The position numbers were made by a program, and so were the translations under genes. DNA of 35,546 bases from contig CALXJY010000012.1 of the NCBI GenBank assembly GCA_944388755.1, forward strand, positions 1 to 35,546, written 5' to 3'. Shown here piece by piece: positions 7,949-17,347 of this stretch; position 1 is the stretch's first letter; each line of letters opens with the position of its first letter. A model generated the notes under the pieces. The model was not told the origin of the DNA and ran no database searches. It was given only the letters and a program-made list of their open reading frames with translations. The DNA is from an uncultured Clostridia bacterium (lineage in GTDB: Bacteria > Bacillota > Clostridia > TANB77 > CAG-508).

Positions 7949-10249
7949 TTACTCATATACAATTACTTTTTTTACAGTTATTTTTGAAAAATCATCATTC
8001 TCATCTTCTAAACATACAATATTAAATGTTCTGCTTTTTTTAATATTTAAATCTATTTTTGAAATATCACATATTACATTTGTAGAAAAGTCCATACCCA
8101 ATGGAAGTGTTTTATTTTGGTTATCATAATAAATTATATTCGTGAATCCTAAAATATTTTGTCCTTGCTTTAAATCTATTTTATATAAATTTATTGTGTC
8201 CCCTTCTTTTTGGCTTATCTCTTTTATTTCTTTTTCTGGATTTATATTAAATATGTTAAATTCTTTTTCATCTATTTTATTATCTGCTATTGCTTTATAC
8301 AATATAATGTCTCGTGGTACTTTTATTTTTTCTAATGCATTTTTTATATTTTTTACAATTTGTTCTAATGTCAATTTAAATCCTATTTGTCTAGTCATTT
8401 TTGTTATTTCTAGTATATAGAATTTATCTCTTGGAATTTCCCTATGTGATATATTTCCTATTTTTTTTATTTTTGTACTGTCTTCTATTATTCCTCCAAA
8501 AATGTCTAAGTCATCTTTTTCTATGAAGTCACCACTTTCTTTTTGTTCTTTTTTTAGTTGTTTTAGTGTATTTTCTATGTCTTTTGGTTCTACTTCTCCA
8601 GTTTTTACTTTATTTAATATATCTATCATATCTGTTGCAATATATATGCTATCTTCTTCTTCTTTATTTAAATCTTTTCTTTGTAATTTGTCTAATTCTT
8701 TGCCAAATTGTTCTGTATCTTGTATGTAATCAAAAGCTTTTTCAATCTTTTTGGTTATTCCTATTTCCTCTTCTTCTCCTTCAGGTAAAACTGATATTTC
8801 ATCTTTATTACTGTATTTCCAAAATTCAAATATGCTTCTTTTGTGGTTATCTATTTCCTGAATAAATAATGTTGCATTTTCTATTTTTTTTGCCATATTT
8901 TTATTTTTTAGTTTAATTGCATTTATATCCATAATTGTATTTTTTAGTTTTGTTTCTTTTTTAGATAGTTCTTTATAATTTTCTATTAATTCCTCTATAG
9001 TGTAGTTCTTTTTTACATTTTCACTAATTATTTCTTGTGGTTTAATATCATATTCTATTTCTTCTTCAATATCTTCTCTATTTTTTAAATTTCTTATATT
9101 CTTTTTATTATTGTTCCTCTTAACTTTTTTGCTATATTTAAAATAATATTTAAATTTTCCAAAAAATGTTTTTTTACATTCTAGAAAAGTTGCTATTTGT
9201 CTTTCTTTTTCTAAGTATTCTATATCTTGCATTGATGCAATTCTTTTTAGTTCTTCTAGTCTTTTTTTATTTTGTTCAATTTTTTGTGTATATTCATTTC
9301 TTGTGTTAATTCCTATGTTATATTGTGTTTTGATAAATTTGGCCATTTCTGAATATTTTATTTGCTGATTTTTAAAATAAAATTCTAGACTTCCATTTTT
9401 ATCTATATTTGTTGTAAACTCAAAATAATCCGGAATTTCTGTTTGTAAAATAAACATCGCTTTTAGAAGCTTATAAAAATGATTTGCTTCTATTTGACTA
9501 TTTAGTGTAATGTGATATTTACTTTTTATGGTTTCATACACATTTGTTTCTCCTATAATGTGTATTTGTAGGTTATCTTCTATGTCATATATTTCATATA
9601 TTGATGGCCACTCTTTTGTAAATAGCCATAAATAATTTTCTATATCTTCAAATGCTGTTTTACTAAAGTATTTTTTTGAGTATTCCACATCATTTATTGG
9701 TACAAATATACTTGCATTTTTCTTTTTTTCAATTTTTTGTTTTAGCAAATAAAAAAATGCTGAATAATTTCTATCTTGTGTTGGAACTAGCATAAAATAT
9801 TTGTCTGTTTCTTCTGAATAATATATTTGCCACAAATAATTACTTGGATATTTTATACCAAATGGTATGTTTTTTGCAAGTTCTGCTTGTTCTTTTTCTA
9901 TTTCTAATATTTCATTTACTGTTACCTGTTTTAACATATTTAAAAACACAGTATGTCTTAAAATATTTTCTTCATTTTTACTATCTAAGTAGTCTGACAA
10001 AGGTCTTGCCTTGGAATATTTTTCTTCTATATCTTCTAATCTGTTGGTTGGCGATAATAGTATTTGTATTTTTTCTACTGGTATGTATCTATATTGTTTA
10101 TATTTTTTTTCTTCATATTGTTTTGGTATTTTGTAATTTAAAGGTTCAAATTCCAATAGTTCTTTTGGTACTTTGTCTAATGATAGTCCTATATATTTTA
10201 ATTTTTCTTCTATTTCTGGTTCTAAGCTAGTTTTCTTTTTTCTTGGCAC
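7949..10249 (-). CDS. Large Lys/Glu-rich hypothetical protein
   Basis: 766 residues with a GTG start (10249) behind GAAGGGAG. No signal peptide or membrane segment is visible, so it is probably cytoplasmic. Residues about 1-330 look like a mixed alpha/beta region (for example YFMLVPTQDRNYSAFFYLL). Residues about 330-620 are dominated by Lys/Glu/Asn and likely coiled coil. The C-terminal 150 residues return to a compact beta-rich character, ending DFSKITVKKVIVYE. I see no nucleotide-binding or catalytic motif. It stands alone, with a leader hairpin and a terminator. A structural or scaffold role is possible, but nothing in the sequence shows it. Confidence 0.7.
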   Translation of the reverse strand: MPRKKKTSLEPEIEEKLKYIGLSLDKVPKELLEFEPLNYKIPKQYEEKKYKQYRYIPVEKIQILLSPTNRLEDIEEKYSKARPLSDYLDSKNEENILRHTVFLNMLKQVTVNEILEIEKEQAELAKNIPFGIKYPSNYLWQIYYSEETDKYFMLVPTQDRNYSAFFYLLKQKIEKKKNASIFVPINDVEYSKKYFSKTAFEDIENYLWLFTKEWPSIYEIYDIEDNLQIHIIGETNVYETIKSKYHITLNSQIEANHFYKLLKAMFILQTEIPDYFEFTTNIDKNGSLEFYFKNQQIKYSEMAKFIKTQYNIGINTRNEYTQKIEQNKKRLEELKRIASMQDIEYLEKERQIATFLECKKTFFGKFKYYFKYSKKVKRNNNKKNIRNLKNREDIEEEIEYDIKPQEIISENVKKNYTIEELIENYKELSKKETKLKNTIMDINAIKLKNKNMAKKIENATLFIQEIDNHKRSIFEFWKYSNKDEISVLPEGEEEEIGITKKIEKAFDYIQDTEQFGKELDKLQRKDLNKEEEDSIYIATDMIDILNKVKTGEVEPKDIENTLKQLKKEQKESGDFIEKDDLDIFGGIIEDSTKIKKIGNISHREIPRDKFYILEITKMTRQIGFKLTLEQIVKNIKNALEKIKVPRDIILYKAIADNKIDEKEFNIFNINPEKEIKEISQKEGDTINLYKIDLKQGQNILGFTNIIYYDNQNKTLPLGMDFSTNVICDISKIDLNIKKSRTFNIVCLEDENDDFSKITVKKVIVYE

Positions 10250-10261
10250 TTTTTTTACTCC

Positions 10262-10315
10262 CTTCAGTACTTACAAAAAACCTCAATAAATCAATATAAA
10301 TTAATATTACTGAAG
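10262..10315 (-). promoter_or_regulatory. Leader hairpin before gene 7949-10249
   Basis: Arms CTTCAGTA (10262-10269) and TACTGAAG (10308-10315). On the minus-strand mRNA the second arm includes the GAAG that begins the ribosome binding site, so pairing would partly hide it. A possible translational switch. Confidence 0.35.
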
Positions 10316-10404
10316 TTCTTTTGTATAATATATGATTTTTTACTAAAAAATTTTTATATAGTAATAATAAATAAAACTATAAAATTAGCGAATTATAAAT
10401 ATTT

Positions 10405-10944
10405 TTAATCTGTTATATATGTATATTCTATACTTGTAATTAAATTATCTGTTATTATAAAATTAATTTGAGTTTTTCCTTTTGTATATATATATTTAGC
10501 ATCTAAATTTTCGTAATTTTCTCCATATTTTTCTGTCATTGTTTCAAAACTGTCACCTATTTTTACTCCTTCTTGAGTTTGTGCTTGTTCATCTAAAAAA
10601 TATATAGATGCTACTTTATCTGTGTCACCATCAGGATATGTTCTTATTTCATAGTGGTCATATGTATATATCTTATCCATTCCATTAAATGCACAGCTTT
10701 GAACTTCATAATAATTGTTTTCTTTTGGCATATTTAATTCTGCAAAATTTGAATTTAAGTTTATGGTTTTATCACCATCTTTAAATTCATATGTATTTTG
10801 TGTTACATTATTTGATTGTTCTTGCACATCATTTTCTGCAACTACTTGCTTTGTTTCTTTGTTTTGTGTCATAAATATACATATTCCTATAATAACTATT
10901 ACTATTATTGCAATAATTGCAACTATAATACTTTTTTTGTTCAT
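10405..10944 (-). CDS. Membrane-anchored hypothetical protein
   Basis: 179 residues. Residues 1-25 are a single N-terminal membrane segment (MNKKS followed by an Ile/Val-rich run) without a lipobox, so it is an anchored extracytoplasmic protein. A Gln/Asn linker (about 35-52) leads to a small domain of about 125 residues with Tyr/Asp-rich beta-like stretches and a final INFIITDNLITSIEYTYI. The start is 16 bp downstream of the SGNH-like gene, so it is likely the last gene of the same operon. The form resembles small outgroup domains of BLIP or SmpA/OmlA type (SFETMTEKYG then a strand pair), but I could not confirm that. Confidence 0.65.
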   Translation of the reverse strand: MNKKSIIVAIIAIIVIVIIGICIFMTQNKETKQVVAENDVQEQSNNVTQNTYEFKDGDKTINLNSNFAELNMPKENNYYEVQSCAFNGMDKIYTYDHYEIRTYPDGDTDKVASIYFLDEQAQTQEGVKIGDSFETMTEKYGENYENLDAKYIYTKGKTQINFIITDNLITSIEYTYITD

Positions 10945-10960
10945 TTATACTACACCCTTT

Positions 10961-11974
10961 CTACATTATATCTTTATGATACATTTCTAATTTTTCTTGA
11001 TATATTTTATCTACATCTGAATTATTTCTATAATCTGTAAGTTCATAATTTTCTTTTAAATATTCCGAAAAATATTTTGTTAATTTCGTTGCTCCTGTTA
11101 AATTTAGATGTAAACCACCATCATATGTATCCTGTGTATAATCTATACCAATTTCATCTACTTTGTCAAGAAAATTAATAAAATTTATATTATTTTTTTG
11201 TGCAAATTCTACTATTTGCTCATTATATTCATCATACCAAAATGGATATACACTTGGTGCTTTAATTAGTAATAATTGTATATTATTTTGCTTACATAAA
11301 TCTAGGATTTTTTGTAAATATTCATAATCAATATCTTCAAATTGATAATTTGCAAGTGGTCTTTTAGTTGGTAAGCTTTGTACTGGTTTTATATTTTTAT
11401 TTATTAAAAATCCCTGATATGTATTGTCTTTTTCTTTAAATAAATATGTTATATCTTCTTTTGTTAATTTGTCATATCTATCATGGTATCTCAAAATTGG
11501 AAATATATATGATAACATATTTTCTTCTTCTAACATTGATGTTTTTATTATATCATATTTTTCTTTTGACCATTTCATTTTATCTATTGTAAGTCTGTTA
11601 TATGCTTCACTTACAGGTTCACTATATCTCATGGAATTTACATTAAATACTACTACCTTTGGTATTTCGTATTTTAATGTTTCTTTTAAAATGTAGTAAG
11701 ACTGCCATATTAGTTGTTGTGATGATCCTCTAACATATGATGTTATTCCTTTTTCTTCATATAATACCATTGGAGAAAAGTTTGCATATACTTCACAGTC
11801 TCCAATAAATATTACCTCATGATTTTTCGGTTCTCTATAATATTGACTAATCATGCTTCCTTCTACTAAATCTGTCATATATTTTGGCATTAACAATTTA
11901 TTTAGTATATAGAAAATTATTATTGCTATTATTATTATTGCTATTATTTTTAGTGTTTTAAAGAATCTTTTCAT
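10961..11974 (-). CDS. SGNH-like acyl-transfer partner of MBOAT
   Basis: 337 residues from the ATG at 11974, six nt after GGAAG; an ATG two codons earlier is too close to that site. Residues about 5-27 are a membrane anchor. The outer domain shows an SGNH/GDSL-type block I, IFIGDCEVYANFSP, and a C-terminal block V, DGGLHLNLTG, with D and H in the expected DxxH spacing. The usual nucleophilic Ser of GDS is Cys here. It lies 23 bp after the MBOAT gene. In alginate, D-alanine and other cell-surface acetylation systems an SGNH or DltD/AlgX-like protein completes acyl transfer outside the cell after the MBOAT step. The assignment rests on motif and context. Confidence 0.75.
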   Translation of the reverse strand: MKRFFKTLKIIAIIIIAIIIFYILNKLLMPKYMTDLVEGSMISQYYREPKNHEVIFIGDCEVYANFSPMVLYEEKGITSYVRGSSQQLIWQSYYILKETLKYEIPKVVVFNVNSMRYSEPVSEAYNRLTIDKMKWSKEKYDIIKTSMLEEENMLSYIFPILRYHDRYDKLTKEDITYLFKEKDNTYQGFLINKNIKPVQSLPTKRPLANYQFEDIDYEYLQKILDLCKQNNIQLLLIKAPSVYPFWYDEYNEQIVEFAQKNNINFINFLDKVDEIGIDYTQDTYDGGLHLNLTGATKLTKYFSEYLKENYELTDYRNNSDVDKIYQEKLEMYHKDIM

Positions 11975-11997
11975 ATACATCTTCCTTTTATTTTTAG

Positions 11998-13341
11998 CTA
12001 AAATTTGTTATATATAAATTCACTTGCTTCAAATCCAATTCCATATGTTCCAAATATTAATATTATAAATACTGCTGATATTAATATTATTAATTTTGTT
12101 TCTGTTCTCATGTTTTTTATCTTATTATTTATTTTTACTTTATTATAATCATATATAATAACTGCTATTACTGAAATTATTAGTACAACATAATTTGCTA
12201 TGCTTAATCCAAAATTCAAAATGTTTTGTATTAAATCTGCATAATTGAATTTTGTAAATACTGATAACATCATTGTACATGCTGTTCCTGCATCTTGCCA
12301 TATAAAAAATGACCATAATATTGATACTATTAAAAATGTAATAATTGTGTTTAGTATTTTATAAGGAGTTTTTATGAATTTTCCTATAATTAAGAATATT
12401 CCATGTAATAATCCCCATAAAATGTATTGTGTTCCATGCCAAAGTCCTGATAATACAAATACAATTATAACATTGATATTTGTTCTTAGTTTTCCACATC
12501 TACTTCCACCAAGTGGTATATAAACATAATCTCTAAACCATGAGCTTAATGTTATATGCCACCTTCTCCAAAATTCTTGTATACTTTGTGACTTATATGG
12601 ATTTTCAAAGTTTTCTAATAGATTAATTTGTAATATTTTTGAAAATCCTATTACTACATCTATTCCCCCACTAAAATCACAATATAATTCTATTGAATAT
12701 AGTATCATGGCAAATAATGCATATGCTCCTTGATATGTTGCTGTATCTTGCGTTATTACTGAGATTATAATTTGTATTTTATTTGCTATTACTAGTTTTT
12801 TGAATATTCCCCATAACATTCTTATTAATCCATTAAATACTTTACTAGCATTAAATTTTTTATCTGTTTTATATAGTAGTTCTTGTATTTTATCATATCT
12901 GTTTATTGGACCTATAAATAGGTATGGAAAATACATCGTATATAAAAAGTATTTTGCAATATTTTTTTGTGGCTCATATTTTTTTCTATATATATCAATA
13001 ATATATGATATTACTTGAAATGTATAATACGAAATTCCTATTGGTATTATTATATCTTTTACAAATAGTCCATTTTTTAATATAACTAAAATTAAAGTAT
13101 TTATAATTATTGTGATTGCTAAAATAGTTTTTCTGTATTTTGTTTTTTCTAATAATATTCCTGCTAAATATGTTGTAACTGTGCTAAATATTATGAAAAA
13201 TATGCTACTTTTACCAAAACTTGCATATACTACAATACTTATTAATAGTAATACATATGGCTTTGCTTTTTTTGGTAGAGTATAATATAAAATTACTGTT
13301 ATTAGCATAATTGCAAATATTGTTCCTGATATTAGCTCCAT
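11998..13341 (-). CDS. MBOAT family O-acyltransferase (AlgI/DltB-like)
   Basis: 447 residues with about ten hydrophobic segments, an integral membrane protein. Family hallmarks: YFPYLFIGPINRY near 138-149, CDFSGGIDV near 221, the FWRRWHITLSSW block with H262, YIPLGGSR, and the catalytic SGLWHG with H302. These enzymes move an acyl group from a cytoplasmic donor across the membrane to an extracellular carrier or polymer, usually to O-acetylate polysaccharide or D-alanylate teichoic acid. The operon has no dltA or dltC, which favours O-acetylation over D-alanylation. It sits between a transglutaminase-like protein and an SGNH-like partner. The acceptor polymer is not identifiable here. Confidence 0.92.
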   Translation of the reverse strand: MELISGTIFAIMLITVILYYTLPKKAKPYVLLLISIVVYASFGKSSIFFIIFSTVTTYLAGILLEKTKYRKTILAITIIINTLILVILKNGLFVKDIIIPIGISYYTFQVISYIIDIYRKKYEPQKNIAKYFLYTMYFPYLFIGPINRYDKIQELLYKTDKKFNASKVFNGLIRMLWGIFKKLVIANKIQIIISVITQDTATYQGAYALFAMILYSIELYCDFSGGIDVVIGFSKILQINLLENFENPYKSQSIQEFWRRWHITLSSWFRDYVYIPLGGSRCGKLRTNINVIIVFVLSGLWHGTQYILWGLLHGIFLIIGKFIKTPYKILNTIITFLIVSILWSFFIWQDAGTACTMMLSVFTKFNYADLIQNILNFGLSIANYVVLIISVIAVIIYDYNKVKINNKIKNMRTETKLIILISAVFIILIFGTYGIGFEASEFIYNKF

Positions 13342-13390
13342 ATTTTACCCCTTTTACTTGTGTTATTTAAAATTTATAATTAAATTTTTC

Positions 13391-15052
13391 TTAATTTGCT
13401 GCTGGGAATTTGCTTCTATCCCAATCTCTATATCCATATCCTTGAATTCTTCTTAGAGTCTCTAATCTTTTTGCATCATCCATAAAATCCACATCATCAT
13501 ATGCCCATCCTGGTGTTGGATCTATATGTCTATATTTTCCATTTATATATACTAAGTTCCAATAATGTGTGTAGTCTAGTGCATTTACTATTATACTTTT
13601 TACTCCCATTCTAGTTAAAATTAGTTGTGTTGCTGCTGCATGTATATAACAGTCCCCATCATATGTTGTAAATGCTTGCCATGCTGCTTTTTCTATTCCT
13701 TTTGTTGTTTTGTGACTATATTTTACATTTTTACGTATGTAATTTTTAACAGCTATAATTTTGTTTGCTGTTCCTGATACTCCTTTTGTTGCTTTTGCCA
13801 TTATTTCATCTGCTTTTTGATATACATCACTTGCTGAATTTTGTACAACTATTTTCCTTTTGTTTGTTGTTGTATTATTAGATTTGTCTTTAGCTGTATA
13901 AGTTGCATAATATGTTCCTGCTGTTTGTATATTAACACTACTACTATCTACATTAAACTCTACTGTTCCATCTTTTGCATCTGTTGCAGATACTCCTTTT
14001 TTGTAATCAATGCTTCCACCTTTTGTAATAGTAATATCTGTTAAACCTGAAATTACTGGTCCTGTTGTATCTTGTACTATGTTTAGTTTTGCTGTTTTAG
14101 TTGTTTTATTTCCATATTTGTCTACTGCTTCTACCGTAATTTCTTGTTCTCCTTGTTTTGAAAAGTCAGGTGTTGTTAATATATTTGTTGTTACTTCACT
14201 TGCATCTGTTACAGATACTATAAATTGTTTTAGGTTTTGAATTTGCTCTCCTACATATATTGTTATGTCTTTTAAGTTTAGTTCAGGTGGTTTTGTATCT
14301 TGCACTTTTATTTTAACTGTTTTTTCCACCCCATTATATGTTGCATGTAATTCATATTCACCAGGTCCTTTGCCATTTATATCATCAATATCTGCTTGGT
14401 TTATAGCTCCTCCTGCTTTTTCTATATCATATATAAGGTCTTCTTTTGTAAGTTTTGTTCCTAATTCTAGATTATATTCTTCTTTTATATATGTAATTGT
14501 TATTTTGCATTCTTTTTCTGTTTTATTTTGATGTTCATCTTCCACTTTTACATTTACAGTATATTCCCCAAATTCTTGTGTATTTACATTTTCAGCATTT
14601 TGTATTGTTACTGTCATTTGACTTGCATCTGTTTTTGATTTTATAAAGTCTTCTGCATTTAGTTCATATCCCATTGGTTTTTCTATATCTTGAAATTCTA
14701 CTTCAGGAGGTTTTGTGTCTTGTACTTTTAGTTTTACAGAGAATTCTTTTTCATTATATTTTATTTTTATGTCATATTCTCCTGTTTTACTTAAATCTAT
14801 TTGTGTTATGTCTGTTACAAATGTTGCTTTATCTTTATTTTTCTCATCTTCTAAAAATTGTTCAATTTGCAATTGTTGTGTTTCTCCCAATTCTATAATT
14901 ACTTCTTTTTTTACTTTAGGCTTTAAGATAAAGTATAATATCACTGCTGTTATTACTAATAAAATTAGTATTGTTAATATTATTAATATTATTTTTTTGC
15001 TTGGTTTTTCTTTGTTTTCTTTATTTTTTGATTGTATTCTTTTCCCTTTCAT
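13391..15052 (-). CDS. Membrane-anchored Ig-like repeat transglutaminase-like protein
   Basis: 553 residues. A basic N-terminus and a membrane segment at about 23-45 anchor it. Four to five Ig-like domains of about 75 residues follow (about 50-415), marked by the recurring VQDTKPPE or VQDTTGPV at domain joins, typical of DUF5011-type surface repeats. The C-terminal domain (about 420-553) is transglutaminase-like with triad C468 (YDGDCYIHA), H496 (THYWNLV) and D511 (HIDPTPG). It may crosslink or cleave surface proteins. The start follows AAGGAGGT. It is the first gene of the run toward MBOAT (49-bp gap), so surface assembly is a shared theme. The triad is intact; whether it acts as a protease or crosslinker is unknown. 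Confidence 0.9.
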   Translation of the reverse strand: MKGKRIQSKNKENKEKPSKKIILIILTILILLVITAVILYFILKPKVKKEVIIELGETQQLQIEQFLEDEKNKDKATFVTDITQIDLSKTGEYDIKIKYNEKEFSVKLKVQDTKPPEVEFQDIEKPMGYELNAEDFIKSKTDASQMTVTIQNAENVNTQEFGEYTVNVKVEDEHQNKTEKECKITITYIKEEYNLELGTKLTKEDLIYDIEKAGGAINQADIDDINGKGPGEYELHATYNGVEKTVKIKVQDTKPPELNLKDITIYVGEQIQNLKQFIVSVTDASEVTTNILTTPDFSKQGEQEITVEAVDKYGNKTTKTAKLNIVQDTTGPVISGLTDITITKGGSIDYKKGVSATDAKDGTVEFNVDSSSVNIQTAGTYYATYTAKDKSNNTTTNKRKIVVQNSASDVYQKADEIMAKATKGVSGTANKIIAVKNYIRKNVKYSHKTTKGIEKAAWQAFTTYDGDCYIHAAATQLILTRMGVKSIIVNALDYTHYWNLVYINGKYRHIDPTPGWAYDDVDFMDDAKRLETLRRIQGYGYRDWDRSKFPAAN

Positions 15053-15191
15053 TTTCTTTTACCTCCTTGTTTTATGTTATATCATATTTCTTGTTTTTTC
15101 TCAATCATATTACAATTTTTTTTATTTTTTGGATATATAATTTTACTTTTGTTTTGTAAACTATATATTTTTGTGAAAAAATACCTGTTTT

Positions 15192-15220
15192 TTGATTTTT
15201 TTGGCTTTTTGTAGTATAAT
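15192..15220 (+). promoter_or_regulatory. Promoter of gene at 15256
   Basis: -35 TTGATT (15192-15197), 17-bp spacer, -10 TATAAT (15215-15220), 35 bp before the start codon. Confidence 0.65.
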
Positions 15221-15255
15221 TTATATATAAGTATTTAATAAGAGGAGGAGTTATT

Positions 15256-15645
15256 ATGGGATTTATAGATAATATTCGTGGATTTTTTTCAAATTCCAAC
15301 AGTACTCAATCATCACAACCACAAGTAAATGAAGAATATGAAAAATCAATGTTGGCTGATAAAATAGTTGATTTAGTAAATAAGATTAAAAAAATAGATA
15401 GTTTTGATAGTTCTATTTGGAGCTTACATAATGCTTCTAGTTCTTCTTTAAAAAGAAAAAGCTTAAACGAATTAAAAAGTCTTTATTCTAGCTTAGGAAA
15501 TAGACTTTCAGAACTTAATATGCATAGTCGACTTTCTAATTCTAGACGAGAATCTCTTGAATCTTCTAAGTGGACTGGTCAAAGACCTAATCATATGACT
15601 AGTCGTGATTTTGATAGGTTTCAAAGAGATGATGATGGTAGGTAA
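15256..15645 (+). CDS. Hypothetical Ser/Arg-rich protein
   Basis: 129 residues, ATG at 15256 behind GAGGAGGAG with a clear promoter. The N-terminus (MGFIDNIRGFFSNSN) looks like a short amphipathic helix followed by a Ser/Gln linker. Residues about 25-95 are probably helical, and the tail is rich in Arg, Ser and Asp (TSRDFDRFQRDDDGR). No membrane segment. The neighbours are the divergent surface operon and a decayed transposase. The length of the frame, strong signals and codon use like the neighbours argue that it is real. No family recognised. Confidence 0.6.
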   Translation: MGFIDNIRGFFSNSNSTQSSQPQVNEEYEKSMLADKIVDLVNKIKKIDSFDSSIWSLHNASSSSLKRKSLNELKSLYSSLGNRLSELNMHSRLSNSRRESLESSKWTGQRPNHMTSRDFDRFQRDDDGR

Positions 15646-15860
15646 ACTATAGTTTGTTTATATTTATTGGTATTGTCTTGTTATTTATTATGAATTAAAA
15701 AGCATCAGAATTTGTTAGATATAATAAAAATTTTAATCTTTGTTATTTATTGATTTGTAAGCATTTGCCTTATTTTTACATTTTAAATTCTAATATTTTT
15801 TGTATTGCGTTTTTTTCGCTTGTATGTTATATTTTATTAAGTTGTATTTTACAACAAAAT

Positions 15861-16262
15861 ATAACTGATGTTCAATTAGATTGTAATACCATTTTAGAAA
15901 AAAAGATGACAAAGTCGGTATTTTAGATATTAAAGCTAATAATCATAATAGTTTGAACTCATGGATAGAATTTATAGAAAGTCCTGAGGTGGTCGATATG
16001 TCAAATAAAGAAATTCAAAAAGCTAAAAAAAATTAGTCAAGATGAGCATGAACAATATTTAGCAGAATTAAGAGAAAAATATATTATGGATCAAAAAGCT
16101 ATTGAAGATGCTGGATATGATAAAGGTCTAAAGGCTGGCATCGAACAGGGTATTAATCAACGAAATAAACAAATAGCTAAAAAAATGTTATTCAAAAAAA
16201 TTGATTTGAACATTATTAGTCAACTTACTGGATTATCAATCCAAGAGCTAAAAAATTTATAA
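15861..16262 (+). pseudogene. Decayed Rpn-family nuclease/transposase
   Basis: Remnant of a PD-(D/E)XK Rpn-type recombination-promoting nuclease. The first piece (ITDVQLDCNTILEKK) shifts frame at a seven-A run (15898-15904) into DDKVGILDIKANN, which is the family's early block containing catalytic residues. It then joins directly to the late block LNSWIEFIESPEVVDMSNKE, so the middle of the gene is deleted. A second shift at an eight-A run (16025-16032) leads to the normal C-terminal tail with a KGLKAGIEQGI-type repeat and QLTGLSIQELKNL. It cannot be functional. The flank 15646-15860 is AT-rich and holds nothing I can name. Confidence 0.8.
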
Positions 16263-16286
16263 AATTATTAATTTGAAATATAAGTG

Positions 16287-16337
16287 CTCCTAAATTTAAT
16301 TAAAGTATTATAATTAAATTTAGGAGTTTATTTTTTT
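16287..16337 (+). terminator. Strong hairpin between Rpn remnant and BspA-like gene
   Basis: Perfect 15-bp arms CTCCTAAATTTAATT (16287-16301) and its complement (16312-16326), followed by a T-rich tail. The arm sequence recurs in part at about 17571-17584, so the BspA-like gene is flanked by related copies. Confidence 0.75.
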
Positions 16338-16399
16338 AATTTTTATTTGATTTCTTCTATGATTTTGAGTCTACAGCATTTCTTTGTTATTAACACATT

Positions 16400-17347
16400 C
16401 TATTTTGTTACCCCTTCTAGTGTAATTTTTGAATTCTTACTTATCCATGTATTTAATACTTCATCTCTACATGTGCTTGTATTTTTTATTATTATTCCAC
16501 TACTTTCTGTTGCAGCATTTGAAAATGTTTGATCACATCCTTTATATTGAGTTCCATTCCATTCATATACTATACTTTCATCTATATTTGCATTTATTTC
16601 TATTTCTCCTTGTAATTTTGAACATCTAAAAAATATTTGAAACATATTTGTTACACTACTTGGAATACTAGTTGGAAGTGTTGTTAATACTCCGCAGTTA
16701 TAAAACGTACTTCTCATATTTGTTACATTATTTGATATTGTTGTTGGTCCATTTACCAAGGATGTACAATTAAAAAATGTACTATCCATATTTATTACAC
16801 TGTTTGGTATAACACTTGGTACTGTAGCCAATGATGTACAATTGTTAAATGTCCTTGCCATTTCTGTTACACTATTTGGTATAACACTTGGTACTGTAGT
16901 CAGTGATGTACAATTATTAAATGTATTAGTAATATTTTTTACATTGTTAGGTAAATCAACGTTAAATTCTATTAAACCTGTACATCCAAAAAATGTATCT
17001 TTCATATTTATAACACTATTTGGTAGCTCTTCATCGAATACAGTAATTGCTGTATTTCTAAATGTAGCAGTCATATCTTTAATATTATTACCTAATATAG
17101 GTATTGTATTTAATTTATTGCAATCTGCAAATGTAAAACTAGCATTAGTTACACTATCTAGTATTTTATTTGGAGCTGTAGTTAAATTACTTGCTCGATA
17201 AAATGTTACTATCATATTTGTTACTGTATCTGCTATTTCTGGTGCGACTACTAGATTATCACAATCATAAAATGTGTGTACCATTGATGTTACTGCTATA
17301 TAGGTATTTCCTCCATCTATGCTTATATACGATGGTACTGTTCCCAA
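16400..17347 (-). CDS. BspA-like leucine-rich repeat surface protein, 5' end unclear
   Basis: From a TTG at 17347 it gives 315 residues, but the frame is open upstream to 17545 and the translation there (VGTYGLYDKAGLDDSG, then GGYTEDGKILG) clearly belongs to the same protein. No ATG, GTG or other TTG exists in that extension. An ATA at 17503 follows GGAGGT at 9 nt. The body has about nine repeats of 23 residues of BspA/DUF285 type (NSVTNMxxTFxNCTSLxxVP), used by gut bacteria for surface binding; two neighbouring units are nearly identical in DNA, showing recent duplication. No signal peptide is present, unlike the adjacent pilin-like protein, so it is probably 5'-truncated or a pseudogene. 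Confidence 0.7.
   Translation of the reverse strand: MGTVPSYISIDGGNTYIAVTSMVHTFYDCDNLVVAPEIADTVTNMIVTFYRASNLTTAPNKILDSVTNASFTFADCNKLNTIPILGNNIKDMTATFRNTAITVFDEELPNSVINMKDTFFGCTGLIEFNVDLPNNVKNITNTFNNCTSLTTVPSVIPNSVTEMARTFNNCTSLATVPSVIPNSVINMDSTFFNCTSLVNGPTTISNNVTNMRSTFYNCGVLTTLPTSIPSSVTNMFQIFFRCSKLQGEIEINANIDESIVYEWNGTQYKGCDQTFSNAATESSGIIIKNTSTCRDEVLNTWISKNSKITLEGVTK

Noticed and set aside
7816..8025. Plus-strand open frames opposite the lysozyme and the 766-residue protein
   Set aside because: Shadow frames made of Phe/Leu/Ile in AT-rich DNA; no site, no family, and opposite to genes with clear domains.
13391..15052. Large adhesin or sortase substrate
   Set aside because: No LPxTG at the C-terminus; anchoring is by the N-terminal membrane segment, and the C-terminal domain is transglutaminase-like.
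15105..15299. Minus-strand open frame of 64 codons in the divergent intergenic region
   Set aside because: It covers the promoter and start of the gene at 15256 on the other strand and has no ribosome binding site.
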